This document shows, piece after piece, positions 10,729-21,288 of a stretch of 64,000 nt of DNA (position 1 is the first letter of the stretch; every line of letters begins with the position of its first letter). Source of the stretch: Annona cherimola (Eukaryota > Streptophyta > Magnoliopsida > Magnoliales > Annonaceae); NCBI GenBank assembly GCA_030490835.1, contig CM059975.1:37666133-37730132 (forward strand), written 5' to 3'. The notes beneath the pieces were generated by a model. That model ran no database searches. It had not been told where the DNA came from and worked only from the letters and a program-made list of their open reading frames with translations. Made by a program: the position numbers and the translations under genes.

Positions 10729-12292
10729 TGTTGGTCTCTAGTTAATGGCAATTACCTAAGAGGGGAGGGTGAATTGGGTATTTAAAATTTTAAAATTTTA
10801 ATTAGAGATTTTACCCCGGTTTAGTTTAAGCCCCTTTAATGAAACAAATAGAAAGCAATAAAATAATGAAAGCGAAAATGAAAAACAGTAGACAAGATTT
10901 ATAGTGGTTCGGGCAACCTTTCCCTACTCCACTCTTCCAAGCTCACACTCCCTTGTGACTTGGGTTTCACTATGTATTCCGCGAATACAACTAGAGTCTC
11001 CGCTCTCTTATAGATTCTAGCTCTAGGGGGCATATACAACCAGACCCTCCGCTCTCTTCTAGATTCTAGCTTTAAGGGGAGTGTATAACAAGCAACACAA
11101 GTAGGGGATGAGTTACACTCCAATCATAACCCTACTTGCTATATCTTGGTTTGAAAAACCGAACTCAAACCAAGCACCAAAATCAAATAACAAGATGAAA
11201 TAGAAGAAATCTACACTTTATAGATTTGTGTAGCAAGTTTCAGCTTGAGGAAGAATCTGTAGAAGCAACGAATCGTATTGCGTTGAAGCAAACAGTAACT
11301 TTGAAGCTTGTTCTTCCTTTGAAAGTGTATAGATCACTCAATTGTAGAGAAAAGTGGATTGAAACTCTTAGTAGCACTTCTTTCCTCTTTTTCAGTTCTA
11401 TCTTGTATATTTCCACGTTTGCTTGAGTGTCTATATATAGAGGAGGGAGAATTTTGAACGTTATAGAGTTGGTTGGCGCATAATAAATGTTCCAACGTTC
11501 AAAAATTCGAACGTACGCCTCCAAGTCGCAGGTGGAGTCGACTTCGTGTGCGACTTCAGCTGTTCTTCAGTTTCCAAGTCTGTCCTCTGGGTCGACTTGG
11601 TCTGAGACTTGTCTTCAAGTCGATCTTGGAGTCGACTTCGGGTGCGACTTGGCTTCTTTCTTTTGCCAAGTCAGTTTGATCTTTGTTGAAGTGTCTCTTG
11701 CTTGCTTAAAACTTAGATTAGTCTTCATATATTCAAGTTGAAAAATTTGAGTCGACCTCATCTTCAATTTGACTCAAGTCTATTTTGAAATTGGCTTGTC
11801 CTTCGATTTGATCTTTAAGATCTGCCCTGCCAAGTTGAAGTTGATGCTGGAGTCAACTTTGCTTGCGACTTCACCCAAGTCGCATGTGGAGTCGACTTCG
11901 GTTGCGACTTCAGAATCTTGGCAATCCAATTTCAACGCTGGAAGGAAATTGCATCTTGAAGTCGATACTGGAGTCGACTTCGTCTGCGACTTCACCCAAG
12001 TTACAAGTGGAGTCGAATTTATCTGCGACTTCAGTATGTCCAAGTCCTCAATTTCAATGCTGTCCAAGAATTGTCATTTGAAGTCGCTGCTGGAGTCGAC
12101 TTCGGGATCGACTTCGCCTAAGTCGATGTCTGAGTCGACTTGGAGATCAACTTGATCTGTTATTCTTTGCATACCTTATTTTTATATCCTTAAACATTGC
12201 ACAAATAGATTAGTAGCTAATATTTACTCAAATTGTGTTGTTTAATCATCAAAACACATGGTTTGGATATTTTTCATTAATTGTTTCCAACA
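10729..12292 (-). repeat. copia element 2, 3' LTR (1564 bp)
   Basis: Minus-strand start TGTTGGAAAC at 12292, end GAGACCAACA at 10729. U3 holds a long GTCGAC array (about 11517-12150, at least eight GTCGAC sites). The TATA box TATATATAG is at about 11431-11441, and R/U5 is nearly identical to 19633-20340. The array is about 400 bp longer than in the partner LTR, which accounts for the length difference. Confidence 0.93.
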
Positions 12293-12955
12293 ATCTCTCC
12301 CTTTTTGATGATTGACAAAACCAATTTGAGTTTATGCCTTCCAATATCCTGTTTTGACATTTTTAGGATGATTATAAGTCATTTTACTTTTTGAAAAAAA
12401 ATAGAACATTAATGATTAGAGCAAACATAATAAATCAGAGCATAGAACATTTATAATCAGAGCATAATTCAAGTGATAATAAACTTTGCAAAAAGTAATC
12501 AGAACACAAACAAACTTTTTCATAAGCAACCTTTTCATATATGATCAAAAAGTTTCATACAAGTTTCAAATGCAAATGAAACCCATATACAAGCTACCCA
12601 ACCCAAAAACCTAAAAATCTAAACTCAAAACTCTCAAACTTCTCCCCCTTTTTTGTCAACCAATCAAATAGGGGTCGACTCGCAGAGATTTGGTGAATTG
12701 AAATGCAGATATAGGATAGGAAATTGGTCGGATAGGTCGAACATGGGTTGAGGAGTAAAATGATGAAACGGGTGCTAGGGTAGGATCTCTGTGAACTGAT
12801 CCGGTATCAAACGGATCCAGTTCAGGTATGGGCTGATTTCAATGATGCCCGGATGCCAAGTGATAGCGAATGGTTCGAAGCTCCCAATTTATATGATCTT
12901 GGCGTGAATGCATATCTGTTATCGCATTTTGGACCCCGGCAATTTGGCTAGTTAG
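12293..12955 (-). other. copia element 2: 3' untranslated region and polypurine tract
   Basis: No gene is seen. AAAAAGGGAGAGAT on the minus strand (12293-12306) directly precedes the LTR start and is the polypurine tract. The rest is the 3' untranslated part between the extra ORF and the LTR, including AGGGGGGAGAAG-like purine runs near 12640-12650 that mirror those of element 1. Confidence 0.75.
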
Positions 12956-14275
12956 TTAGTCCTCTGACTGCTTAAGGTGAATTTGAATAGCGTTCACCGA
13001 AGTGTCCCATGATGGGGGATGTGGTGCGAGATCAGGAATATGTGAACCATGAGGTGAGCAGGAGCCGTGTGACATGGGTGAGGCTGGCTCTTCGGAAGCG
13101 TCTGCATGTGGAACAGGTTGCTCATCCTCTGGTGGCGGGGGCTGCTCCCCCTGAGCCTGTGCATCCTCAACTTCCTCTTGAGCTGGTCTACCCATTCTTT
13201 CTTGTATTTGCTCTGCTCTAAATTGCTCCACATTGATTTTCATGCGTTGGAGCAGGGCTTTGTTGATGGCATTCGTCGATTTCAGAACTTCAAACGGTTC
13301 ACCATTGATGTCAACCCCATTGAATTCCAGGATCCTTGTGATCCATGTTCCATATGGAAGAACCCCTCGTGGGTTGTCCTTCCTCGAGGCTAGTGCTTCC
13401 AGAAATAGTCACGGTATACTGACCTTGACTTTATTCGCGACTTTCCAAAGAATTCCCGCCTCCTGCGGGTTCAGCTGGTTTCTTCCACCACCATTTGGAT
13501 AGATGCAGTGGGCGATGAGTAGCCTAAGGACCCTTAGCCTTGGGGATAGGTCCATGTAATGCAGGAATTTAACTCCTGGATGATACTTGTTGCTCTGTGT
13601 TAGTTGATTATACATCTGATCCAGGGTTAGATCCTCAGGAAGCTGCCCTTCTTCGTACGGTACATGTAGGGTTCTTCCTACTTTCATCAATGCATTTCCT
13701 AGACTTGCTGTTCCCATAGTTCCTAAGAACATTTTCACTCCTTTCACATATGTGTTAAAGGAGTTATCATCCCATAAGTAGTAGAATATCCTAGTCAGGT
13801 CGGGATATACTCTGTCGTCTGCTTTCAACAAACTAGTCCAGCCTTGGAAATCTAACAATTCTTCAATTCCAAATTCATAATCGCTCAAGAACTTGAAGTC
13901 TATAATTTTCGGAATGAATACCTTCCGTTCATAGAACGATTTGTAGAATCGGCTGTGCTGTAATTCAGTCTTGAAATATATCATAGGCATCTTCAAGACT
14001 TGACCTTTGGTAGCAGGAGTCCCTCTTCTCCTATCTCCTGTATCAGTACTTCTAGTTTGATTTTCGGACCCTTGAGCTCCTGGTGTAGATGGAGTAGCAG
14101 TCTGGAACTGAACCCGTCGACTTGTGGAAGTTGATGGTTCCTTCTGAGTTTGTTTCACAGGAGTCTGTTGTCTCCTAGGAATATCCTCCTCAGTTTGGGA
14201 GTATGTTTGTCTAGGTACGGGCCTTAGTGATGGCTTCGACACAGCTAGTTTAGGCAGTCGAGATTTAGGAGCCAT
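12956..14275 (-). pseudogene. extra post-pol ORF of the copia element, plant-transposon-protein-like, one internal stop
   Basis: An open frame of about 440 codons on the same strand as the element, between pol and the 3' LTR. It starts MAPKSRLPK at 14275 and is broken by one in-frame TGA at 13409-13411; the frame is unchanged afterwards and ends at 12956. The N-terminus (about 100 aa) is basic and Ser/Thr/Gln-rich. The middle has IDFKFLSDYEFGIEELLDFQGW, VYPDLTRIFYYLW and HCIYPNGGGRNQLN. After the stop comes LPYGTWITRILEFNGVDI. This resembles the protein family often labelled putative plant transposon protein and found in or near plant retroelements. The C-terminal 90 residues are acidic, with Pro/Glu-rich runs. 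The function is unknown. It is not an envelope by any motif I can see. Confidence 0.72.
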
Positions 14276-14509
14276 TTGAGATGAGTTTTGTGTAATGGAA
14301 TTTGAAACAGAAATGAGAGAGAATAGAGAAAGTTTTGGAGAGATGAGGATAAAGAAAATCAGCCGGAGAAAAGAAAGTTGGAGGAGAAAATGAGATGGAT
14401 ATGCCGGAGGAAGAGAAGATGAGGGAAAGAGGTCTGCCGGCGCGGGAAGAAAGGAGAGAAGAGAGAAGAAAGAAAGAAGAAAAAGGAAGGCGGAAGTCCG
14501 ACGGTCGCG

Positions 14510-14640
14510 CGCGCGGAGTCGACTTTGCCCTAGGCGAAGTCGACTTCGCCCAGAGGCGGAGTCGACTTCATTATGCCCAAGTCGACTTCACTGGAGTCAA
14601 CTTGGTGGCTTCGGAGTCGACTTCACTATCGACTTGAACT
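14510..14640. repeat. internal copy of the GTCGAC dyad array, between pol and the extra ORF
   Basis: Five GTCGAC sites in about 110 bp, several as GAAGTCGACTTC-like palindromes, flanked by purine-rich sequence. It is the same motif class as in the LTR U3 but lies inside the element, upstream (minus strand) of the extra ORF and downstream of RNase H. The plus-strand frame at 14395-14637 is an artefact of this repeat and the adjoining GA-rich tract. Confidence 0.85.
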
Positions 14641-14671
14641 TTTCAGGTTTGATTTTCCTGTCTAATTGTTC

Positions 14672-15219
14672 CTAATTTAATTCAATCATCCCCATTTCAT
14701 TTCTAATTTTGTAAAATGATTCCTTTGCTAAAGGCTTGGTAAATATATCAGCAATTTGATCCTCAATTTTCACATATTCCAAACGAACATCATGATTTTC
14801 AACATGTTCACGGATGAAATGATGTCTTACATCTATATGTTTAGTTCTAGAGTGTAATACTGGATTTTTAGTTAAACATATTGCACTCGTATTATCACAT
14901 TTAATTGGAATATTATAATAATTAATCCCATAATTTTTAATTGTCGTTTCATCCAAAGTAGTTGGGCACAACAACTCCCGGCGGCTATATATTCAGCTTC
15001 AGCTGTAGATAGAGCAACACTAGTTTGTTTCCTTGAATACCATGAAACCAATATGTTTCCAAGGAATTGACATGTTCCACTAGTACTTTTTCTATCTACT
15101 TTGTAACCGGCAAAATCCGCATCCGAGTAGCCGATTAAATCAAACATTGACCCCTTTGGATACCATAGTCCAAGATTAGTGGTATTTATCAAATATTTAA
15201 AAATTCTTTTTACATCCAA
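14672..15219 (-). pseudogene. copia element 2 RNase H
   Basis: The first frame (14872-15219) has [41 protein letters not shown] and CCAQLLW. The second (14672-14974) has KCDNTSAICLTKNPV, SRTKHIDVRHHFIRE and ADIFTKPLAKESF, with the stop at 14672. The change of frame lies near 14950. The domain closely matches 1440-1940 of element 1 on the opposite strand. Confidence 0.9.
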
Positions 15220-15409
15220 TAAATGTGACTCCTTAGAACATGCTTAGAATCTAGAACACATACATACACTGAAAAGAATATCCGGTCTAGAAGCAGTTAA
15301 ATACAACAATGATCATATTATACTTCTATAAAGCTTTTGATCGATACATTTACCGTTTTCGTCCGTGTCGATCTTGATTGTTGAACTCATTGGAATATTT
15401 GCTCCTTTG

Positions 15410-16042
15410 CTAGTTTGCATTCCAAATTTCTTTAGCATTTCTTTTGATGTACTTGGACTGATTTATGAATATTCCTTCAGCTTGTTGTTTGATTTGCAGT
15501 CCAAGGAAGAAATTTAATTCTCCCATCATGCTCATTTCAAATTTGATCTGCATAATCTTAGAAAATTCTTGGAACAGAGTTTCATCAGTAGCACCAAATA
15601 TTATATCTTCTACATAAATTTTCACAATTAAAATATTTTTACTTTTATACTTGATGAATAAAGTAGTATCAACTTTTTCTCTTTGAAATTCATGATCAAT
15701 CAAAAATCTATTTAACCTTTCATACCAAGCTCGTGGGGCTTGTTTTAGTCCATATAATGCTTTGGTCAGCTTATAAACATATTTTGATTGATCATTTTCT
15801 TCAAATCCAGGGGGTTGTTCAACATATACTTCTTCATTCAAGTACTCATTCAAAAATGTGCTTTTCACATCCATTTGAAACAATTTGAAATTCATGTGAG
15901 AAGCAAATGCTAGTAAAATGCGTATGGCTTCTAATCTAGCCACAGGTGCATATGATTCTTCAAAATCAATTCCTTCTTCCTTAGAATACCCTTTGGCTAC
16001 TAGTCTAGCTTTGTTTTTTATTACAAGTCCACTTTCGTCCAA
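15410..16042 (-). pseudogene. copia element 2 reverse transcriptase with altered active site
   Basis: Shows [26 protein letters not shown] and [11 protein letters not shown], as in element 1. The catalytic YVDD box reads [10 protein letters not shown], so one of the two active-site Asp residues is Glu. A frameshift near 15430 ends the open frame ([12 protein letters not shown]). The link to RNase H (15220-15410) contains further stops. Confidence 0.92.
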
Positions 16043-16105
16043 TTTGTTCTTAAATACCCATTTCGTACCAATAATGGTATAATCATTTGGTCTAGGAACT
16101 AAATG

Positions 16106-17325
16106 TCATACATTATTTCTTTCAAATTGATTTAGCTCTTCTTGCATTGTAATAACCCAGTTTTCATCATTAAGAGCTTGTTCAATAGTGGTTGGTTCAA
16201 TTTTTGACACAAATGCATATTGTCCATAAATATTTTGTTTGGATCTCCTAGTTTTTACTCCATAAATATTTTCAACGACTTGCTCAATTGGATGGGCATT
16301 TTTGAATTTCAAATCAATTGGAGGTTTGTAGGAGTCATTACCTTCACTTACCTCTTCCTCTATGGGGTTTTCTGGCTTGAGCTCGATTTCCTTTTGTTGT
16401 TCTTGTTGTTTTGCTTTTGTATCATCTGCATCACTTAGTTCATCCTCTTTTCTCGGAGTTTGGTTAAATTCATAAAAAATAACATGTATTGATTCTTCTA
16501 CTATTTGATTTCTTTTGTTGAAAATCCTATATGCTTTGCTATTTGATAAATAACCTAAGAAAATAGCTTCATCACTTTTGGCATCTAATTTTTCCAAATT
16601 TGTTTTTCCATTATTTAACACATAACAAGTACATCCAAAAGTATGAAAATATGATATGTTTTGTTTTCTGCCTTTCCAAAGTTCATATGGGGTCTTTTTC
16701 AATATTGCTCTAATGGTAACTCGGTTTAATACAGACAAGCTATACTTACAGTTTCACCCCAAAATCTTTTGGACAATTTTCTCTCATTTAGCATGGTTCT
16801 AGCCATTTCTTGTATTGTCCGGTTTTTTCTTTCAACAACTCCATTTTTTTGAGGAGTTCTTGATGCATAAAATGTATGGTGAATTCCTTTTTCATTGCAA
16901 AATTCTATGAATTGATTATTTTCAAATTCACCACCATGATGACTTCTAATGGAAATGATTGAACTTTATTTTTCATTTTGCACCAAATTTGAAAACGTGA
17001 CAAACATAGAAAATGCTTCATCTTTGCTAGCTAAGAGTATAATCCAAGTAAATCTTGAAAAATCATCAACAATTACATACACGTACTTTTTCCCACCAAG
17101 AGTTAAAATGTTTGATTACCCATAAAGATCCATATGTAACAACTCAAGTGGTCTAGTTGTTGAAATTTCCTTTTTGGTGGAAAATAGCATTTTGGGTTGT
17201 TTAGATAGTTGACAAGCTTTACAAATCTTATCCTTGTCATATTTGAGCTTTGGTAACCCTTGTACTAGATTCTTTTTCTACAATGTTTTAATATTTGACA
17301 TATTTATATGTCCAAGCCTTGTATG
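16106..17325 (-). pseudogene. copia element 2 integrase
   Basis: The C-terminal part is open (16106-16738): PYELWKGRKQNISYFHTFGC and LDAKSDEAIFLGYLSNSKAYR. Upstream (16739-17325) stops and shifts break it, but HHTFYASRTPQKNGVVERKNRT and MARTMLNE can be read. At about 16919-16956 the catalytic segment reads SHHGGEFEN where copia integrases have SDHGGEFEN, so a catalytic Asp seems to be lost. The domain lies between protease and RT, as expected for copia. Confidence 0.88.
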
Positions 17326-17700
17326 TCATATCCATGGATAATTTTCTATGGCTATTAGACATTTCCCTTCTAGTTCATCAAGGCAAACCAAATATACATT
17401 TCCATATCTTTTGCCACTAAATACTACGTGTTCATCATAAAAAACATTACATATAGAGGATTCAAATACAACTTTATATCCTTTATCACATAATTGACTA
17501 ATACTCATTAGATTGTGTTTGAGTCCTTCAACAAATAGTACATCTTCAATACATGCATTTGAAATACCATAAACATTTCCTTTACCTTTTATTTTACCTT
17601 TTTCATTATTTCTGAAAGCTACTGTTCCTTCATTGCATGGGTTGATCTTATGGAATAGTCGTTTTTCTCCTGTCATATGTCTTGAGCAACCACTATCCAT
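17326..17700 (-). pseudogene. copia element 2 protease end and pre-integrase domain
   Basis: Starts MDSGCSRHMTGEKRLF, the copia aspartic protease active-site segment (D-S-G-C-S-H-M). It continues with IEDVLFVEGLKHNLMSISQLCDKGY, the classic pre-integrase stretch. The upstream part of the protease and its link to gag (17701-18010) carry stops, and WIYGFKGRPT-like residues can be read around 17830-17850. Confidence 0.9.
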
Positions 17701-18010
17701 AAATCATATGTTATTGGCCTTAGCTTTAAGACAAACCTGCAAAAATTAAGTCAAGTGGAGCTCATCCTTTTGGTACCCATTTTATGGGTCCATTTGGGTT
17801 AGTTATCATTTGGAGTCTATGTTGGTCTACCTTTGAAGCCATAAATCCAATGCTTTTCGGCATCCAAACCAATTTTGCACCAAGGTTTTGCAATTTTCTC
17901 AATTTGCATTGATAAACCTTGTGTCCTAACTTGTTGCAAAAATTACAAGCTCTTGAAAGTCTAAAAATAGGAAGTCATTTGGTAATTTGTTCCTTGGTTG
18001 GTCTTTTGAT

Positions 18011-18536
18011 CTAAACTACTTGATTTATCTTAGGTTTAGTATAAATGGATTTGGCGTTGTTTCTCAGAGCATTAGATTTCTCTTGCTCAAATGTATTATA
18101 CCCAAGTCCTTTCTTGCAAGTTTGGGTTGTCATTTTTAAGAATATTTTCACATTTTCTCCTGGATTAGAAAACTTGACAAGCGATTCATTTAATGATTCA
18201 TTTTCCTTTTTGAGTTTCTCTAACTCAACTTCCAAGGTATTCTTTTCACTTTTTAATTTATCTATCTTTTCAACAAGTTTACCATTCACAATTATTACTG
18301 CATCACATTGTCTTTTCTTTATTGTAAACTTATTTCCTAATTTCTTTATTTCCTCATATAATGAATCATAGACTTTTTGAAGTTCTTCCAATTTAGCACA
18401 TTTGAGGCATTCATTTGTAGAAGAAAATTTGAAAAAGATTTTTGTTTGGAGGTTACCTCTTGACTACTTGTGCAGTTCGTTGAAGTAACTTGATCCTCCA
18501 AGATTTCCGTTGCTGCAAAACATATGTCAGAATTTG
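18011..18536 (-). pseudogene. copia element 2 gag C-terminal coiled-coil region
   Basis: A Lys/Glu/Leu-rich coiled coil (VEKIDKLKSEKNTLEVELEK and following) in one open frame of 126 aa (18011-18391), then NPGENVKIFLKMTTQTCKKGLGYN. This arrangement is common in the gag-protease spacer of plant copia elements. It is out of frame with the gag proper upstream. Confidence 0.75.
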
Positions 18537-19655
18537 CTATGCAACAAATTCTTGCGCAATCTGCTTCACATTTTCACTTGAAGAGCTACATGTTGTAGAT
18601 TCCTCTTCATTTACGTACATGCCTCTTCCTTTGTTTCTTTGAAATTTTCTGTTGTCGCCTCGATCTTTTCTTTGCTCCTTTGCTCTATTTTCTTCGGGTG
18701 TTGGGCATTGGGCTTGCATGTGCCCCGATCCACCACACCGGTAACATTTTGTTAATTCTTTCTTTTTCTCTTTAGAATTTTTTTCTTTAAAGTTTCTAAA
18801 ATTTCTACCTTTCCTTATAAACTTTCTGAACCATTTTGTAAGTAAGGCAATTTCATCGTCGTTTTGAGATGATGAGGTGGTGTCATCCGAGTCTTGTGCA
18901 GCTTTCAAGGCGATGACTCTTTTGCCTTTGTGGTGATCCTTGTTTCTTTTCTTGATTAGCTCATATGACATCAGCGAGCTAATAAGATCTTCCAATTTCA
19001 ACGTGCTTAGGTCCTTGGCTTCTTCTATTGCCGTGACTTTTGGAGTCCATGATTCGGGTAGTGCCCTCAGAATCTTCTTGACCTGCTGAGATTCAGAAAT
19101 TGCTTTTCCTAGCCCTTTCAAGGCGTTAGTAATCTTGGAAAATCTAGCAAATATTTCAGAAATATTTTCTGTTTCTAACATTCTAAAGTTTTCCAATTCT
19201 CCAATCAAAATATTTCTCTTTGTCCCTTGGACTTAAGAAGTTCCTTCATAGATAGATGTTAGTGTATCCCATATCTCTTTGACAGTTAAACAAGAGGATA
19301 CTCTATCATATTCGGAAGCCGTAAGAGCACAAAATAATGAATTCATAGCCTTGGCGTTGCTCTTTACAATTTTCACTTCCTCATCGGTCCATTTGGAAGC
19401 TTTTTCATCAATAGGCAAAGTCACACCGTCTTGGATTGCAATCCAAGAGCCCATATCTGTAGCCATAATGAGTTGTTTCATACGTAGCTTCCAATATCGA
19501 AAATTGTTCCCATCAAACAATGGTGGCCTAGTAAAGGATTGGCCTTCGGCAAATGCGGGAACGGAAGTGGATTGGGATGTCATATCAAAAAGATCTCTTT
19601 GGTAAAACTCAAAGACCTGCTCTGATACCACTTGTTGGTCCCGGGTTAATGACAA
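18537..19655 (-). pseudogene. copia element 2 gag (UBN2-type) with zinc knuckle
   Basis: The N-terminus (19233-19655) has PPLFDGNNFRYWKLRMKQLI and KEIWDTLTSIYEGTS. After an in-frame TAA at 19233-19235 the same frame continues (18537-19208) with NFRMLETENISEIFARF, LSTLKLEDLISSLMSYE and the zinc knuckle CYRCGGSGHMQAQC (CX2CX4HX4C) near 18710-18755. It encodes the particle protein of the element. The start lies 22 bp before the PBS-side edge, and the first Met at 19655 overlaps the PBS region, so translation may start at an internal Met. Confidence 0.9.
19619..19630 (-). other. copia element 2 primer-binding site (tRNA-Met type)
   Basis: On the minus strand TGGTATCAGAGC starts two bases after the 5' LTR end (CCAACA at 19633). 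This is complementary to the 3' end of plant initiator tRNA-Met. Confidence 0.92.
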
Positions 19656-20788
19656 TTAACCAAGAGGGGAGGGGTGAATTGGGTATTTAAAAATTTAAAA
19701 CTTTAATTAGAGATTTTACCCCGGTTTAGTTTAAGCCCCTTTAATGAAACAAATAGAAAGCAATAAAATAATGAAAGCGAAAATGAAAAATAGTAGACAA
19801 GATTTATAGTGGTTCGGGCAACCTTTCCCTACTCCACTCTTCCAAGCTCACACTCCCTTGTGACTTGGGTTTCACTATGTATTCCGCGAATACAACTAGA
19901 GTCTCCGCTCTCTTATAGATTCTAGCTCTAGGGGGCATATACAACCAGAACATCCGCTCTCTTCTAGATTCTAGCTCTAGGGGGCGTGCATAACAAGCAA
20001 CACAAGTAGGTGATGATTTACACTCCAATCACAACCCTACTTGCTATATCTTGGTTTGAAACACCGAACTCAAACCAAGCACCAAAATCAAATAACAAGA
20101 CGAAATAGAAGAAATCTACACTTTATAGATTTGCGTAGCAAGTTTCATCTTGAGGAAGAATATGTAGAAGCAACGAATCGTATTGCGTTGAAGCAAACAA
20201 TAACTTTGAAGTTTGTTCTTCCTTTGAAAGTGTATAGATCACTCAATTGTAGAGAAAAGTGGATTGAAACTTTAGTAGCCTTCTTTCCTCTTTTTCAGCT
20301 CTATCTTGTATATTTCCACGTTTGTTTGAGTGTCTATATATAGAGGAGGGAGAATTTTGAACGTTATAGAGTTGGTTGGCGCGTAATAAATGTTTCAACG
20401 TTCAAAAATTCGAACGTTACGCCTCCAAGTCACAGGTGGAGTCGACTTTGTGTGCGACTTCACCCAAATCGCATTCTGGAGTCGACTTCGTGTGAGACTT
20501 CACCCAAGTTGCAAGTGGAGTCGACTTCATCTGCGACTTCAGTATGTCCAAGTCCTCAATTTCAACGCTGTCCAAGAATTGTCATTTGAAGTCGCTGCTG
20601 GAGTCGACTTCGCCTAAGTCGATGTCTGAGTCGACTTAGAGATCAACTTGATCTGTTATTCTTTGCGTACCTTATTTTAATATCCTTAAACATTGCACAA
20701 ACAGATTAGTAGCTAATATTTACTCAAATTGTATTGTTTAATCATCAAAACACATGGTTTGGATATTTTTCATTAATTGTTTCCAACA
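19633..20788 (-). repeat. copia element 2, 5' LTR (1156 bp)
   Basis: Minus-strand start TGTTGGAAAC at 20788, end GGGACCAACA at 19633. R/U5 is almost the same as in the 3' LTR. The GTCGAC array spans only about 20420-20650 with five sites, so about 400 bp of array is absent. The TATA box TATATATAG is at about 20332-20342. Near the TATA box is a dyad AACGTTC...GAACGTT (20396-20420). Confidence 0.93.
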
Positions 20789-20793
20789 ATATC
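20789..20793. repeat. target-site duplication ATATC (right)
   Basis: ATATC follows the copia LTR end at 20788 and matches 10724-10728 exactly. Confidence 0.93.
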
Positions 20794-20964
20794 AATTATC
20801 AAAGCCAAAAATGCCCGACATCCTTTGTTTATCGACTTTACAGCTTTAATGGCAGAAATGATTTTCACCTGCTGAGATTTATCTACAACCACCTTTATCG
20901 ACTTGGACATTTTAAAAATAATTTTTTGATCACCACAATCTAGTATGACTTTCCACTTAGATAA

Positions 20965-21288
20965 TCAGTTCATTCTCAATATGACATCAAAATCATGCAT
21001 AGGCAACAATATCAAGTCTGATTCTAAATTCATTTCTCCTATTTTGATTAGGCAGACTTTGCAAATTCTATCTGTACTTGCTATTTGATATACCGGGAAT
21101 TCCACATTCACAATCATATCTATGCTTTCATGCGCAATTGTATATTTTGTAGTAAATGCACAAGAAATAAAGGAATGCGTAGCACCAGAATCAAATAATA
21201 CTTTGGCAGGATAAGAGTGAATAAGCAATGTACTAACGAGAACATCATCATGTGTAGTCCAGGCTTCTGCATTGGTCATAGCGTGCAC
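20965..21288 (-). pseudogene. gypsy aspartic protease
   Basis: AKVLFDSGATHSFIS is the active site of the retropepsin-like RVP_2 domain. It is followed by a VEFPVYQIAS.D strand and by MNLESDLILLPMHDFDVIL, which normally ends in GMDWL; here the frame ends at LRMN. It lies between the gag zinc knuckles and the copia insertion. Beyond 20965 the connection to RT is readable only in pieces with several stops. Confidence 0.9.

Larger units (their letters stand above)
10729..20788 (-). mobile_element. Ty1/copia retrotransposon, complete, nested in the gypsy element (element 2)
   Basis: Bounded by LTRs with TGTT...AACA ends (10729-12292 and 19633-20788) and by the perfect 5-bp target duplication ATATC (10724-10728 and 20789-20793). 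It is on the minus strand. Order: 5' LTR, tRNA-Met-type PBS, gag with zinc knuckle, protease, integrase, RT, RNase H, an extra ORF, polypurine tract, 3' LTR. It interrupts the gypsy element between protease and RT. The pol frame is broken many times and key catalytic residues are changed in integrase and RT. Confidence 0.96.

Noticed and set aside
12956..14275. Envelope-like protein in the copia element
   Set aside because: No signal peptide, transmembrane segment or furin-like site; the central motifs fit a plant transposon-associated protein better.
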